Origin: Terripilifer ovatus
GTDB taxonomy: Bacteria; Pseudomonadota; Alphaproteobacteria; Rhizobiales; Beijerinckiaceae
DNA: 64,000 nt
Direction of reading: 5' to 3'
Assembly: GCA_029222685.1 (NCBI GenBank)
Contig: JARHVB010000011.1
Span: forward strand, 124,001 to 188,000
Part shown: piece by piece, positions 1-8,837 of the stretch
Position numbering within the stretch: the stretch's first letter is position 1
Layout: every line of letters begins with the position of its first letter
Translations under genes and position numbers: made by a program
The notes under the pieces: model-generated
What the model was told of the DNA's origin: nothing
The model's database searches: none
Seen by the model: the letters and a program-made list of their open reading frames with translations, nothing else

Positions 1-1
1 G

Positions 2-106
2 GCCGATTACTTCAACGGAAAGACGGTGCCGAAGGAAGTGATCCTTCCGGTCGAACTGGTGACCAAGGCCAATGTGGAGAAATGGGAGAAGCCCTGCTCG
101 TTCTGA
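2..106 (+). CDS. Sugar-type ABC transporter periplasmic substrate-binding protein, C-terminal end only
   Basis: Only the last 34 codons are in the window, read in frame from base 2 to the TGA at 104-106. The visible tail contains the motif ILPVELVTKANVEKW, which resembles the C-terminus of ribose/galactose-type (CUT2) binding proteins, where a final P-V-x-L-V-T segment precedes the end. It lies 18 bp upstream of a CUT2 ATPase gene on the same strand, so it is most likely the receptor of that importer. The family and role are inferred from this short tail plus context; the ligand cannot be told. Confidence 0.7.
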   Translation, partial: ADYFNGKTVPKEVILPVELVTKANVEKWEKPCSF

Positions 107-124
107 TCAGCCAGGCGGGCTCAC

Positions 125-1630
125 ATGAACAGCCTTTTGAGTGCCCGCGATCTGACAATCAGTTTCGGGCCGGTGCAGGCGCTTCGCGACGTCGGCCTCG
201 ATCTGCGTCCGGGCGAGATCCAGGCCCTGTGCGGCGAGAACGGCGCTGGCAAGAGCACGCTGATCAAAGTGCTGATGGGCATCTACCAGCCCGATAAAGG
301 CGTGGTCGAAGTCGACGGCGTGGCGCGTCGGATCGACAATCCGCAGCATGCGCAGCAACTGGGCTTTGCCCTGGTGGCCCAGGAGCTGAGCCTCGCGCCG
401 CAGCTCTCAGTCCTCGACAACATCTGGCTGGGCGACAGGTCCGTTCCCGTCTTTCACAGGCGCAAGGCGTTGCGCGAGAAAGCGCGGCGCGCGCTCGAGA
501 CGCTGCAGGTCGACATCGATCTCGACGTGAAGGTCGCCGACCTGAGCATCGGCCAGCGCCAGCTCGTGGAAATTGCCCGGATGATCGCGCGCGATGCGCG
601 CGTGCTGATCCTCGACGAGCCGACGGCGACCTTATCGGACGTCGAGATCGAGCATCTGTTCCAGGTGCTGCGCAAGCTGCGGGCGCAGGGCCATGCGATC
701 CTCTATGTCACCCATCGCCTCGGCGAGGTTTTCGAGATTTGCGATACCGTAACGGTGATGCGCAACGGCGCGCATATCAGCACCGGGGCCGTGAGCGAAG
801 TGTCTCGCGAACAACTTATCGAGACGATGCTGGGGCGTTCGTTCTCCGACATGTATCCGCAACGTCTGCCGGGGCAGGGCAGCGACGGCCTGTCCGTCAC
901 CGGCCTGTGCATCGACGGCTCGTTTGAAAACGTCTCCTTCGATGCGCCGCGCGGCAAGATCCTTTGCCTCGCCGGGCAGATCGGATCGGGCGCCGGCCAT
1001 GTGATCCGCGCCATCGGCGGCCTCGCCCCGCTGACGAGCGGCCGTATGTTTCTCGACGGACAGCCGTTGACGAGCATGTCGCGCGGCTCGACGATCGCCT
1101 TCATCTCGGAAGATCGCGCCAGGGAAGGCCTGTTTGACAGAAGCGTTGTCGAGAATCTCGTGGCCGGCCAGTGGCAGGATCATTCGCGCCTGGGCGTGAT
1201 CTCATGGACGAGCGCGCGTCGACGCGCCGCTGAACTGGCGGCATCCGTCGGCATCGATGCCAGGCGCCTGGCGGCCAATGCATTCGATCTCAGCGGCGGC
1301 AATCAGCAGAAAATCCTGTTTGCGCGTGCGGCGGGTGGCAAACGGCCCGGCGTCATCCTGATGAACGAACCGACGCGCGGCGTCGATATCGGCGCGCGCA
1401 GCGAGATTTACCGGCTCATGCGCGACCTCTGCGCGCGCGGCTATTGCCTCGTCATGATGTCGACCGACCTGGAGGAGGTCGTCGGCATCGCCGATATCGT
1501 CGTGCCCATGTATCGAGGCGCAGTCGTCGCGCGGTATGAAGCTGAGGAGATCGACATTTCCAGGATATTGCTGGACATCACCCATCCAAGGAATGCCGGG
1601 GAAGTGGTCCATGAAGCCGTCGGCCATTAG
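125..1630 (+). CDS. Sugar-type (CUT2/RbsA-like) ABC transporter ATP-binding protein
   Basis: This 501-residue protein has the duplicated ATPase layout of RbsA/MglA. The first half has a full Walker A (GENGAGKST, about residues 38-46), a signature region (LSIGQRQ) and Walker B (VLILDEPTATLS). The second half has a degenerate Walker A (GQIGSGAG) but a good signature (LSGGNQQK) and Walker B (ILMNEPTRGVD). One degenerate site is normal for this family. It would energise import through the two permeases encoded downstream. The 3' end overlaps the first permease by 20 bp, indicating one transcript and translational coupling. The substrate is not evident; the downstream hydrolases argue against a plain sugar. 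Confidence 0.93.
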   Translation: MNSLLSARDLTISFGPVQALRDVGLDLRPGEIQALCGENGAGKSTLIKVLMGIYQPDKGVVEVDGVARRIDNPQHAQQLGFALVAQELSLAPQLSVLDNIWLGDRSVPVFHRRKALREKARRALETLQVDIDLDVKVADLSIGQRQLVEIARMIARDARVLILDEPTATLSDVEIEHLFQVLRKLRAQGHAILYVTHRLGEVFEICDTVTVMRNGAHISTGAVSEVSREQLIETMLGRSFSDMYPQRLPGQGSDGLSVTGLCIDGSFENVSFDAPRGKILCLAGQIGSGAGHVIRAIGGLAPLTSGRMFLDGQPLTSMSRGSTIAFISEDRAREGLFDRSVVENLVAGQWQDHSRLGVISWTSARRRAAELAASVGIDARRLAANAFDLSGGNQQKILFARAAGGKRPGVILMNEPTRGVDIGARSEIYRLMRDLCARGYCLVMMSTDLEEVVGIADIVVPMYRGAVVARYEAEEIDISRILLDITHPRNAGEVVHEAVGH

Positions 1631-2600
1631 CGACATGTCCATTCCTGTCACACCCGGTTCAAGCCGGCTCGCCTGGATAACGGATCGCATAGACCTCGTG
1701 GACGGCTTGCGCATTGCGGTCTTCGCTGCGCTCGCAATCACAGCTGTTCTGACGCCGGGGTTTCTATCGGTGCCAAGCCTGCTCGCGCTGCTGACGACAC
1801 TATCGTTCGTGGGGTGCGTCGCCGTTGGCATGACGATGATCACGCTCAGCGGCCACATCATGTCGTTCAGCCTCGGCGCGACGGCAGCCGCCGCAGCGGT
1901 AGCCTTCGTCCATGTGCTCAACATCTGGGGCCTCGCCGCGGGTGTGGCTGCCGGCCTGGCGACGGGCGCGCTCATCTCGGCCGCACAGGGCCTCATCATC
2001 GGTTCGCTGCGCGCCAACCCGATCATCGTGAGCATCGCTTCGCTGGCCTTGATTTATGGAATTCTCAACCTGCTGACCGGCAACGCGACATTGGACGTGA
2101 ATTCCGGCTCTGTCCTGGCTGCCGCATGGCGGCGGCCTTTCGGCATTCCGGTCGAGACGCTGGCATTTCTCCTCTGCCTCGCGGTCGGCCAGTTCCTTCT
2201 GTCGTTCACGATCTTCGGCCGCCGCGTCTTTCTTATCGGCAGCGGTATGCGGTCCGCCGATGTGCTCGGCCTGCGTGTGTGGCGCTCCGTGACCGCGGTC
2301 TACGCATGGGCCGGCCTGTTCGCCGGCATGACCGGCATCCTGCTGGCCACCCGCTACAACCAGGCCAACATGGAATACGGCGTCGGTTACGATTATGATG
2401 CGATTGCTGCCGTGCTCGTCGGCGGCGTCGCCATCAAGGGCGGCCTCGGGTCGATGTGGCGCACCCTGGCTGGCGTCTGCCTGATGGCGACCGCGCAAGT
2501 CGTGCTTCTGCTGTATGGGTTTCGGCAGGAGTGGCAATACCTCATCGCCGGCCTGATCGTCCTGCTGGTCGTTGTGCTGCAGTCCCGGCGCCGGAGCTGA
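1611..2600 (+). CDS. CUT2 ABC transporter permease 1
   Basis: Inner-membrane permease of about 329 residues with roughly 8-10 hydrophobic segments, of the RbsC/branched-chain permease superfamily. The Gly-rich stretch AIAAVLVGGVAIKGGLGS (about residues 265-282) matches the conserved loop of CUT2 permeases. An upstream in-frame ATG at 1536 exists, but ATG 1611 is preferred because GGGGAAG precedes it and because it gives a normal-length N-terminus; ATG 1635 is also possible. It overlaps the ATPase gene and ends 3 bp before the second permease, so the two permeases probably form a heterodimer. Confidence 0.9.
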   Translation: MKPSAISDMSIPVTPGSSRLAWITDRIDLVDGLRIAVFAALAITAVLTPGFLSVPSLLALLTTLSFVGCVAVGMTMITLSGHIMSFSLGATAAAAAVAFVHVLNIWGLAAGVAAGLATGALISAAQGLIIGSLRANPIIVSIASLALIYGILNLLTGNATLDVNSGSVLAAAWRRPFGIPVETLAFLLCLAVGQFLLSFTIFGRRVFLIGSGMRSADVLGLRVWRSVTAVYAWAGLFAGMTGILLATRYNQANMEYGVGYDYDAIAAVLVGGVAIKGGLGSMWRTLAGVCLMATAQVVLLLYGFRQEWQYLIAGLIVLLVVVLQSRRRS

Positions 2601-2603
2601 GCC

Positions 2604-3584
2604 ATGAAAATCTTCTCACAGAAAACCCGGCCCTATCTCATCCTCCTCGCGACCGTTCTGGTATTGGCCGTCATCGATCGGGGAAGAGGCAATGTGCTCA
2701 GCGGCGCGACTGTCTTCAGCGCGCTTCAATACCTCGCCACTCTGGGTCCCGTCGCGCTCGGGCTTTCGTTGACGATGCTCGTCCGCGAGTTTGATCTCTC
2801 CGTTGCCGGTGTCTTCGGTCTTGCCGGCTGCGTCGCCGTTCTTCTGGGCGGTGACTCTCCCGCGCTCGGGCTTGCCGCCGCGGTGCTGGCTGGCGCTGCG
2901 TCCGGCTTCATCCAGGGCCTGATCATAACGCGCCTGCAGATGCCCTCGATCGGCGTCACCCTCGGCGGACTGCTGACGACGATCGGGCTCGCCTATGTTC
3001 TCACGGGCAACCAGTCGCTGACGTTCGACAACATGGACCTGGCGCTTTTCCTCAGCGCACGCATCGGCCTGTTCACGCCCCGCAGCATCGTCGCGCTGGC
3101 GCTGGCTGCGGCGTTCGCCATGGCGCTGTACTGGCTCTGGATCGGGCGCGACCTGATTGCCATCGGCAGCGATCGTCGCGCCGCGCACACGGCCGGCGTC
3201 CGCGTTGATGCGCTGATGGTGCTGGTGTTCACGACATCCGGCGCGCTGGCGGCGCTGTCCGGGGCGCTGCTCAGCTACAGCCTGGCATCCGCTTCGCCGT
3301 CTGGCCTGTCGGAGGTTCTCGTGCCGGCGACCGCCGCTGCCATTCTCGGTGGCGTCTCGCTCTCCGGCGGCACGGGCACGCCCCTGGGCGTGACCGCCGG
3401 CGTGCTGATGCTGGGCGTTCTGCGCGCCGGATTGAACGCCCTCGGCGCGCCGCCGTTCGCGCACGATATGTCCATGGGCGCTGTCCTGCTCGCCGTCGCG
3501 ATCCTGGACGCGCCGGGCATACGCGCCCATTTCGAGCGTCTTCAGACGTTGACCAGAAGCAGGACCGAGACCCAGGCGCCATGA
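2604..3584 (+). CDS. CUT2 ABC transporter permease 2
   Basis: Second inner-membrane permease, 326 residues, highly hydrophobic with a short charged N-terminus. The conserved loop VPATAAAILGGVSLSGGTGT (about residues 240-260) marks the same permease family as the preceding gene. It starts 3 bp after that gene's stop, with GGAG of the previous gene's end serving as ribosome binding site. Two different permease genes in one CUT2 operon imply a heterodimeric channel, whereas many ribose systems use a homodimer. It is followed after 24 bp by hydrolase genes on the same strand. Confidence 0.9.
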   Translation: MKIFSQKTRPYLILLATVLVLAVIDRGRGNVLSGATVFSALQYLATLGPVALGLSLTMLVREFDLSVAGVFGLAGCVAVLLGGDSPALGLAAAVLAGAASGFIQGLIITRLQMPSIGVTLGGLLTTIGLAYVLTGNQSLTFDNMDLALFLSARIGLFTPRSIVALALAAAFAMALYWLWIGRDLIAIGSDRRAAHTAGVRVDALMVLVFTTSGALAALSGALLSYSLASASPSGLSEVLVPATAAAILGGVSLSGGTGTPLGVTAGVLMLGVLRAGLNALGAPPFAHDMSMGAVLLAVAILDAPGIRAHFERLQTLTRSRTETQAP

Positions 3585-3608
3585 GCGCCCCTCGACAGGA
3601 GCAAAGCG

Positions 3609-4259
3609 ATGACCCAGCAGAACGACGAGGAGTTTTTCAAAGCACGCGGCTTCGGACTGAAAATGGGCTTCGGCCGCAGCCCCGCCTTGCTGGTGATAGA
3701 CCTCATCAAGGCATTCACCGATGAGAACCGCACGCTCGGTGCCAATCTCGACAAGCAGATCGCCGCGACACAGGACCTGTTGAAGCTCGCGCATGCACGC
3801 AACGTCCCGGTCTTCTTCTCGACGGTCCGCTACGACGACGCCGACCTGCGCGATGCCGGCATCTGGCGGCTGAAGCAGAAGGGCGTCGTCGATCTGGCGG
3901 CCGACACCAACGGTCACGAACTCGATGAACGTCTCGACTTCGCGCCGACGGACAGCATGCTGCTGAAGAAATACGCCTCCTGTTTCTTCGGCACGGACCT
4001 CGTGCCGCGCCTGACGAGCCGCGGCGTCGACACGCTCATCATGACCGGCTGCACCACCAGCGGCTGCGTCCGGGCGACCGCGGTCGATGCCGTGCAGAAC
4101 GGCTTTCGGCCGATCGTCGTGCGTGAAGGCGTCGGCGACCGGTCGGCCGCCGCGCATGAGCAGAGCCTGTTCGACCTGAACGCCAAATACGCCGACGTCG
4201 TCTCGCTGCAGGAAGCGAGCGGCTATCTCGATATCTATCCGAAGAACGATCGCACCTGA
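3609..4259 (+). CDS. Isochorismatase-family cysteine hydrolase (N-carbamoylsarcosine amidase-like)
   Basis: This 216-residue protein shows the isochorismatase-fold triad: Asp31 in LLVIDLIKAF, Lys120/121 in SMLLKKYASCFFGTDL, and the nucleophile Cys153 in MTGCTTSGCVRATA. The K-K-Y-A-S-x-F-F-G-T-D-L segment and T-T-S-G-C-V-R-A-T-A are typical of N-carbamoylsarcosine amidohydrolases, which cleave C-N bonds of carbamoyl/amide compounds and release ammonia and CO2. RutB is a more distant relative. AGGAG lies just upstream of the ATG. It sits between importer permeases and a deacetylase, so it likely acts in the cytosol on the imported compound or a product of it. The exact substrate is unknown. Confidence 0.85.
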   Translation: MTQQNDEEFFKARGFGLKMGFGRSPALLVIDLIKAFTDENRTLGANLDKQIAATQDLLKLAHARNVPVFFSTVRYDDADLRDAGIWRLKQKGVVDLAADTNGHELDERLDFAPTDSMLLKKYASCFFGTDLVPRLTSRGVDTLIMTGCTTSGCVRATAVDAVQNGFRPIVVREGVGDRSAAAHEQSLFDLNAKYADVVSLQEASGYLDIYPKNDRT

Positions 4260-4281
4260 GAACAGTGAAGAGGGTAACACC

Positions 4282-5169
4282 ATGGACAAGCCGACAGGAC
4301 CTATCGCTCACGACCGTTTTGACTTTTCGCCGATCGTCGATCGTCCGCCGTTGCGCTGGCCGAACGGCGCGCGTGTCGCGCTCTGGGTGATCCCGAACAT
4401 CGAGCACTTCATGTTCGACCGGCCGTCGACCTCGATCACGCCACTGACGACGGGTTTCGTTCCCGACGTGCTCAACTATTCCTGGCGCGACTTCGGCGTC
4501 AGGGTCGGCATCTGGCGCATGATGGATGTGATGCAGCGCTATGGCGTGCGCGGCACCGTCGCGCTGAATGCGGATGTCTGCGACAATTATCCGCGCATCA
4601 TCGAAGCCGGCAACAAGCTGGGCTGGGAATGGATGGGCCACGGCAAGAACAATTCCATGCTGATGGCCAACCGGGCCGAGGATGAAGAACGCCAGATGAT
4701 CCGCGAAATTCATGCGCAGATCACCAGGGCGACCGGCAAGAAACCGCGCGGCTGGCTCGGCCCGGCGCTCACCGAATCCCACAATACCCTCGACCTTCTG
4801 GCGGAAGTCGGCTTCGATTACGTCGGCGACTGGGTCAATGACGAGCAGCCGTACCCGATGCGGGTCAAGAGCGGCCAGATGACGTCCATTCCCTATTCCA
4901 TCGAGATCAACGACATTCCGGCTTTCCTCGACGGCAAGCAGAGTCCTCAATCGTTCGGCCAGATGATCAAGGACCAGTTCGACGTTCTTTATGAGGACAG
5001 CGCCGAGAGCGGCCGCGTCATGTCGATCTGCCTCCACCCGTTCCTGATCGGGCATCCGTTCCGCATCAAGTATTTCGACGATGCTCTGAAGCACATCACC
5101 TCGCGCAAGGATGTCTGGCTGGCGACCGGCTCGGAGATCGTCGACGCTTATCGCGCCCAATCGCGCTAA
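4282..5169 (+). CDS. Polysaccharide deacetylase-family hydrolase (PuuE/allantoinase-like)
   Basis: A 295-residue NodB-fold protein without a signal peptide. Segments such as GVRGTVALNADVCDNYP and EWMGHGKNNS correspond to the N-terminal catalytic region of the cytosolic PuuE-type branch, which includes metal-independent allantoinases and peptidoglycan-deacetylase-like enzymes that open cyclic amides. SICLHPFLIGHPFR near residue 250 is the conserved C-terminal His motif. AGAGGG precedes the ATG and the gene follows the cysteine hydrolase by 22 bp. Together the pair suggests stepwise hydrolysis of a cyclic ureide or related amide, which is inference from family and context. Confidence 0.8.
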   Translation: MDKPTGPIAHDRFDFSPIVDRPPLRWPNGARVALWVIPNIEHFMFDRPSTSITPLTTGFVPDVLNYSWRDFGVRVGIWRMMDVMQRYGVRGTVALNADVCDNYPRIIEAGNKLGWEWMGHGKNNSMLMANRAEDEERQMIREIHAQITRATGKKPRGWLGPALTESHNTLDLLAEVGFDYVGDWVNDEQPYPMRVKSGQMTSIPYSIEINDIPAFLDGKQSPQSFGQMIKDQFDVLYEDSAESGRVMSICLHPFLIGHPFRIKYFDDALKHITSRKDVWLATGSEIVDAYRAQSR

Positions 5170-5191
5170 ACGTGCGCGTTGAACTTGCGGC

Positions 5192-6133
5192 TTAAGTCCG
5201 GCTGCGGCATTCCCGCGGCGTCATGCCGAACAGCGCCTTGAAGGCGGTGGCGAAATGGGATGGGTTGCGATAGCCGCAGCGTGCGGCGATCTCGGCGATC
5301 GAGAGATGCCGGCTGGCAGGATTTGCCAGCTCTGCCCAACTGGCGTCGAGCCGGCTCTGGACGATGAACTCACGCACCGTGTGCCCGTGCTCGCTGAAAA
5401 GGCGATGCAGCGACCGCACGGAAAGCCCCGCGTCGTCGGCGACCGTCTGCGGATCGAGCTGGTCGTCCCATAGCCGCCCCAGAATGATATCCTTGCAGCG
5501 CGCATACAACGCGGCCCGGCTCGAGGTTTCCTCGAAGCTCGGCCTGTCTGCCGACGTCAGCGACAGCGCGACGAGATCGACAATCTGCGAGGCCACACGA
5601 TGTTGGGTTCCCTTCGGGATCGCAGCGGCCTGCTGGAGTATGGAAGCGACAAAGTCGGAGGTCACGCGCCATAGCGCTGCCGAGCAATCGAAACGGCGGC
5701 CGATCAATTGATCGACCGTGCGGAGCCGGTTTCTCAGCATCGCATCCGGAATGGCAATATTCCGCACGACAGTATCGGTGGTATGCTGCCATTCGAACGG
5801 CTGGTTTGCCCGATAAAGCGTCAACGTGTCGGGCTCGATCCTGCGGTCACTGCGGCCTTGCTTGAGGGCGACGGTTCCCTTGGTGACATGGACGAGCATG
5901 ATCGTGTCGTGCGGATCGTCGACCGCCTGCCTGGCCGTACGGCGCCCCCATTCCCGGTTGCTGACCACACGCGAAAGGTCGAGACCGCCGACGCGCGCAT
6001 GGAAGATATCGCCTCGAAACGCCATCGGGTCGCCGACGCTCACGTCCTGGGTCTTGAACAGGCGGCCGGTCGTTGCGCGCCAGTCCTCACGGGCCGTCGG
6101 GCCCGAAAAAATCTGCCGAGTGTAAGCAACCAT
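5192..6133 (-). CDS. AraC-family transcriptional regulator
   Basis: A 313-residue protein with an N-terminal ligand-binding region of the FeaR/AraC_binding_2 kind and a C-terminal double helix-turn-helix domain (about residues 210-313). The second helix pair contains IAEIAARCGYRNPSHFATAFK followed by FGMTPRECR, the classic AraC signature. It is convergent with the hydrolase operon (22 bp between stops) and divergent from nothing close, since the next gene upstream is also on the minus strand. It may control the preceding importer-hydrolase operon or the receptor gene behind it; the sequence does not decide between them. Confidence 0.9.
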   Translation of the reverse strand: MVAYTRQIFSGPTAREDWRATTGRLFKTQDVSVGDPMAFRGDIFHARVGGLDLSRVVSNREWGRRTARQAVDDPHDTIMLVHVTKGTVALKQGRSDRRIEPDTLTLYRANQPFEWQHTTDTVVRNIAIPDAMLRNRLRTVDQLIGRRFDCSAALWRVTSDFVASILQQAAAIPKGTQHRVASQIVDLVALSLTSADRPSFEETSSRAALYARCKDIILGRLWDDQLDPQTVADDAGLSVRSLHRLFSEHGHTVREFIVQSRLDASWAELANPASRHLSIAEIAARCGYRNPSHFATAFKALFGMTPRECRSRT

Positions 6134-6236
6134 GGATAGGCTCCAGCTTTGGCGCGCGTTCGCCTATGCTAGGGAGCGAGGCTGAAACCTCAAAGCTCTA
6201 ATTCTATGCAGTCGGTTGCAAGCTAAACTGCGGAAT

Positions 6237-7241
6237 TCACTCCGCGTTGATCCCCGTCTCCTTGATCAGCTTGCCCCACTTGTCCGTCTCGCTGCGGATC
6301 AGGCTGGCGAACTCGACTGATCCCGCGCCCACGGGTTCGGCTGCCAGCGATGCCAGTCTTTCCCTCACGATCGCATCGGTCAGCGCCAGTCTCGTATCCG
6401 CGGTGATGCGATCGACGATCTCCTTCGGCGTCTTTGCCGGCACCAGGGTTCCGAACCAGGCGGAGACGTCGAAGCCCGGCACCACATCGTTCAGCGGCGG
6501 CAGGTCGGGCACGAAGCTCGAGCGTTTCGCCGTTGTCACCGCCAGGCCCTTCAACGTCTTGCCCTGCACCTGCGGCAGCGACGAGGTGATGTTGTCGAAC
6601 ATGATATCGCAGCGGCCCGCGATCACGTCCTGCACGGCCGGCGCGCTGCCGCGATAGGGCACATGCGCCATCTGGATACCGGTCATCTTCTTGAACATTT
6701 CGCCGCACAGATGCACCGACGTGCCGACGCCCGACGATGCAAAGGTGAGCTTGCCCTGGTTGGCCTTGCCATAGGCGACGAGCTCGGCGACCGAATTGAA
6801 CGGCGCGCTCGTCGGCGCGATCAGCATGTTCGGCATGATCGAGATCAGCGAGGTCGGCGTGAAATCGGCGATCGGATCGTAGCTGAGCTTGCGGTAGAGA
6901 AACGAATTCAGGGCGAGGCCGATCGTGCCCATCAGCATGGTCTCGCCGTTAGGCTCCGAACGGGCGACCTGTTCCGTGCCGATATTGCCGCCGGCCCCCG
7001 CCTTGTTCTCGACGACGATCGACGTGTTCCACAATTGCGCCAGCTTGTCGGAGACGATGCGCGCGATCACGTCGGTGGCGCCGCCGGGCGTGAACGGCAC
7101 AACCATACGGAGCGTGCGGCCGGCCGGCCACAAGGCCTGGCCGCGGGCGGGCGCGGAAATAATGGCCGGCGCGGCCACGCTCGCCGCCAATCCTGCGACC
7201 GCGCGTCTGCGCGTGATCGGGCCTCCGGTACGGATCGTCAT
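6237..7241 (-). CDS. TctC/Bug-family periplasmic solute-binding receptor (Tat-type leader)
   Basis: A 334-residue receptor of the tripartite tricarboxylate transporter family. The N-terminus has an arginine-rich leader (TRRRAVAGL) and a hydrophobic stretch ending in ARGQA, so Tat export is plausible. The mature start (WPAGRTLRMVVPFTPGGATD) is the Bug signature, followed by VENKAGAGGNIGTEQVA. No TctA or TctB membrane gene is nearby, which is usual for orphan receptors of this family. GGGAG lies about 8 bases before the ATG. Ligands of the family are mostly carboxylates; here the ligand is unknown. Confidence 0.92.
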   Translation of the reverse strand: MTIRTGGPITRRRAVAGLAASVAAPAIISAPARGQALWPAGRTLRMVVPFTPGGATDVIARIVSDKLAQLWNTSIVVENKAGAGGNIGTEQVARSEPNGETMLMGTIGLALNSFLYRKLSYDPIADFTPTSLISIMPNMLIAPTSAPFNSVAELVAYGKANQGKLTFASSGVGTSVHLCGEMFKKMTGIQMAHVPYRGSAPAVQDVIAGRCDIMFDNITSSLPQVQGKTLKGLAVTTAKRSSFVPDLPPLNDVVPGFDVSAWFGTLVPAKTPKEIVDRITADTRLALTDAIVRERLASLAAEPVGAGSVEFASLIRSETDKWGKLIKETGINAE

Positions 7242-7408
7242 TCATCGTCTCCCTCAATGACCCCCAATCTAGCGCGGCGGGCCAAACTATCCAACGGGAG
7301 GCGCAGGGCAGGAAAACCCTTTCTCCGAGCTTGCCGGGTGGTCTTGATGGCCCGTGCTATTTATGAGAACGATGCTTTCCAGAGCGGCGACCAACCGGCC
7401 TGGTGAGG

Positions 7409-7420
7409 CCAACGCGTTGG
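7409..7420. promoter_or_regulatory. Perfect 12-bp palindrome upstream of the flavin monooxygenase gene
   Basis: CCAACGCGTTGG is a perfect dyad centred about 60 bp before the ATG at 7474, in the 232-bp spacer between the divergent receptor and monooxygenase genes. Its position suits a repressor or activator site, but a 12-bp dyad in GC-rich DNA can arise by chance. Nothing else in this spacer is recognisable. Confidence 0.25.
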
Positions 7421-7473
7421 ATCGGCCTGCTTTTATTGGCATCTAACAACAAAATAAACCGGGAAACGCAGAT

Positions 7474-8649
7474 ATGGATGCAGGCAGCCTTTCTTCCGTT
7501 CGCACGGAGGGCCTCAAGCGCGCTGTGGCTCAGACAGATCGCGTGGCGATGAACACCGATAACGCCCTCAAGATCGGGCTTTTCGGCGCGAATTGCTCGT
7601 CCGGCCGTGCAGCCACCAAAGTTCCCGAACGCTGGAGCGCGCACTGGGGCGAATGTCTCGAACTGGCCCGCATGGCCGATCAGGCGAGGATCGACTTCCT
7701 GCTGCCGATCGGACGCTGGAAAGGCTATGGCGGCGAGACCGACCTGCAGGGCGAAACCCTGGAAACGCTGACCTGGGCGACCGGCCTGCTCGGCGCGACG
7801 GAACGAATCACGATCTTCGGCACCGTTCATGCGCCGCTCTTTCACCCGCTCATTGCCGCCAAGCAGTGCGTGACGGCGGATCAGGTGGGCGGCGGCCGCT
7901 TCGGGCTCAACATCGTTTGCGGCTGGAACGAAGGCGAGTTCGAGATGTTCGGCGCGCAGCAGCGCGATCATGAATCCAGGTACGCCTATGCCCAGGAGTG
8001 GGTCGATATCGTCAAACTGGCCTGGACGAAGCAGGAAGACTTTGACTACCGCGGCAATTTTTTCGATCTGCATGGCGTGCGCGCTTATCCGAAGCCCGTC
8101 GGCGGATCGCGTCCCGTCATCATGAATGCCGGAGGATCGCCGGTCGGCCAGGCATTTGCCCTGCGCAACTGCGACGCCTTCTTCACCGCCACCGCAAGCT
8201 CGCGTCTCTCGATCGAAGAAAACACGCGCACGATCCGGGGCATCAAGGATGCCGCGTCCGCCATGGGGCGCGAGACGGAGGTCTTCACCGTTGGCCAGGT
8301 GATCTGCCGCACCTCAAAGGCCGAGGCGCAGGACTACTACCAGCATGCCATTGTCGACGAGGCGGACTGGGACGCGATCGACAGCATGCTCGCCAACCGG
8401 GGCATGACGCCGCAGAATACGCCGGCGGACGAGTTCAGGGAGAAGCGGATCGCCTGCGCGAGACTTGGCGTTGGCGGATATCCCTTCATCGGGACGCCTG
8501 ACGATATCGCGGGCGAACTGGACAATCTGCGCCGCGCGGGGCTGCGGGGAATCGCGATCTCCTTCGTCAATTACCTGGACGAATTTCCGCTCTTTCGCGA
8601 CGAAGTCCTGCCGCGCCTCGAAGATCTCGGCTCTCGCGCAAGACGATGA
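7474..8649 (+). CDS. LLM-class flavin-dependent monooxygenase (RutA/DszA-like)
   Basis: A bacterial-luciferase-fold protein of 391 residues, or 366 if ATG 7549 is used. Family landmarks include GGRFGLNIVCGWNEGEFEMFG, RYAYAQEWVDIVKLAWT and VIMNAGGSPVGQAFA, as in RutA (pyrimidine ring opening), DszA and related FMNH2-dependent oxygenases. Start 7474 has GGGAAA upstream, while 7549 lacks a clear Shine-Dalgarno but coincides with where family similarity seems to begin (LKIGLFG). It needs a flavin reductase, and none is adjacent. It may act with the cysteine hydrolase and deacetylase upstream in heterocycle breakdown, but it is a separate transcription unit. Confidence 0.85.
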   Translation: MDAGSLSSVRTEGLKRAVAQTDRVAMNTDNALKIGLFGANCSSGRAATKVPERWSAHWGECLELARMADQARIDFLLPIGRWKGYGGETDLQGETLETLTWATGLLGATERITIFGTVHAPLFHPLIAAKQCVTADQVGGGRFGLNIVCGWNEGEFEMFGAQQRDHESRYAYAQEWVDIVKLAWTKQEDFDYRGNFFDLHGVRAYPKPVGGSRPVIMNAGGSPVGQAFALRNCDAFFTATASSRLSIEENTRTIRGIKDAASAMGRETEVFTVGQVICRTSKAEAQDYYQHAIVDEADWDAIDSMLANRGMTPQNTPADEFREKRIACARLGVGGYPFIGTPDDIAGELDNLRRAGLRGIAISFVNYLDEFPLFRDEVLPRLEDLGSRARR

Positions 8650-8837
8650 AACTGTTCTGGCGAGCCTAATAGTCGTGTCGGCCCCGGCATCGGCTTGTTT
8701 GCAAAGGTCTGATGTCGGCGGGCTGACGGCGTCGGTTAACGCCGCAGCTGGCGTCTGCGCCTATTGTGCAAACGAAGATTAACACTCGGCTTCTAGAGTG
8801 GGGCATCGCCGCCTCGATCCGGCAGCCGGGAGCCCAT

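Noticed and set aside
2616..4289. 557-codon minus-strand open frame opposite the permease, hydrolase and deacetylase genes
   Set aside because: Its product is low-complexity Arg/Ala/Gly/Asp-rich and matches no family, while the plus-strand genes in the same span show conserved motifs. Long antisense frames are common in GC-rich DNA.
4282..5169. Firm naming as allantoinase puuE
   Set aside because: The NodB-fold match is family-level only; no allantoin transporter or other allantoin gene (allA, allC, uricase) is beside it.
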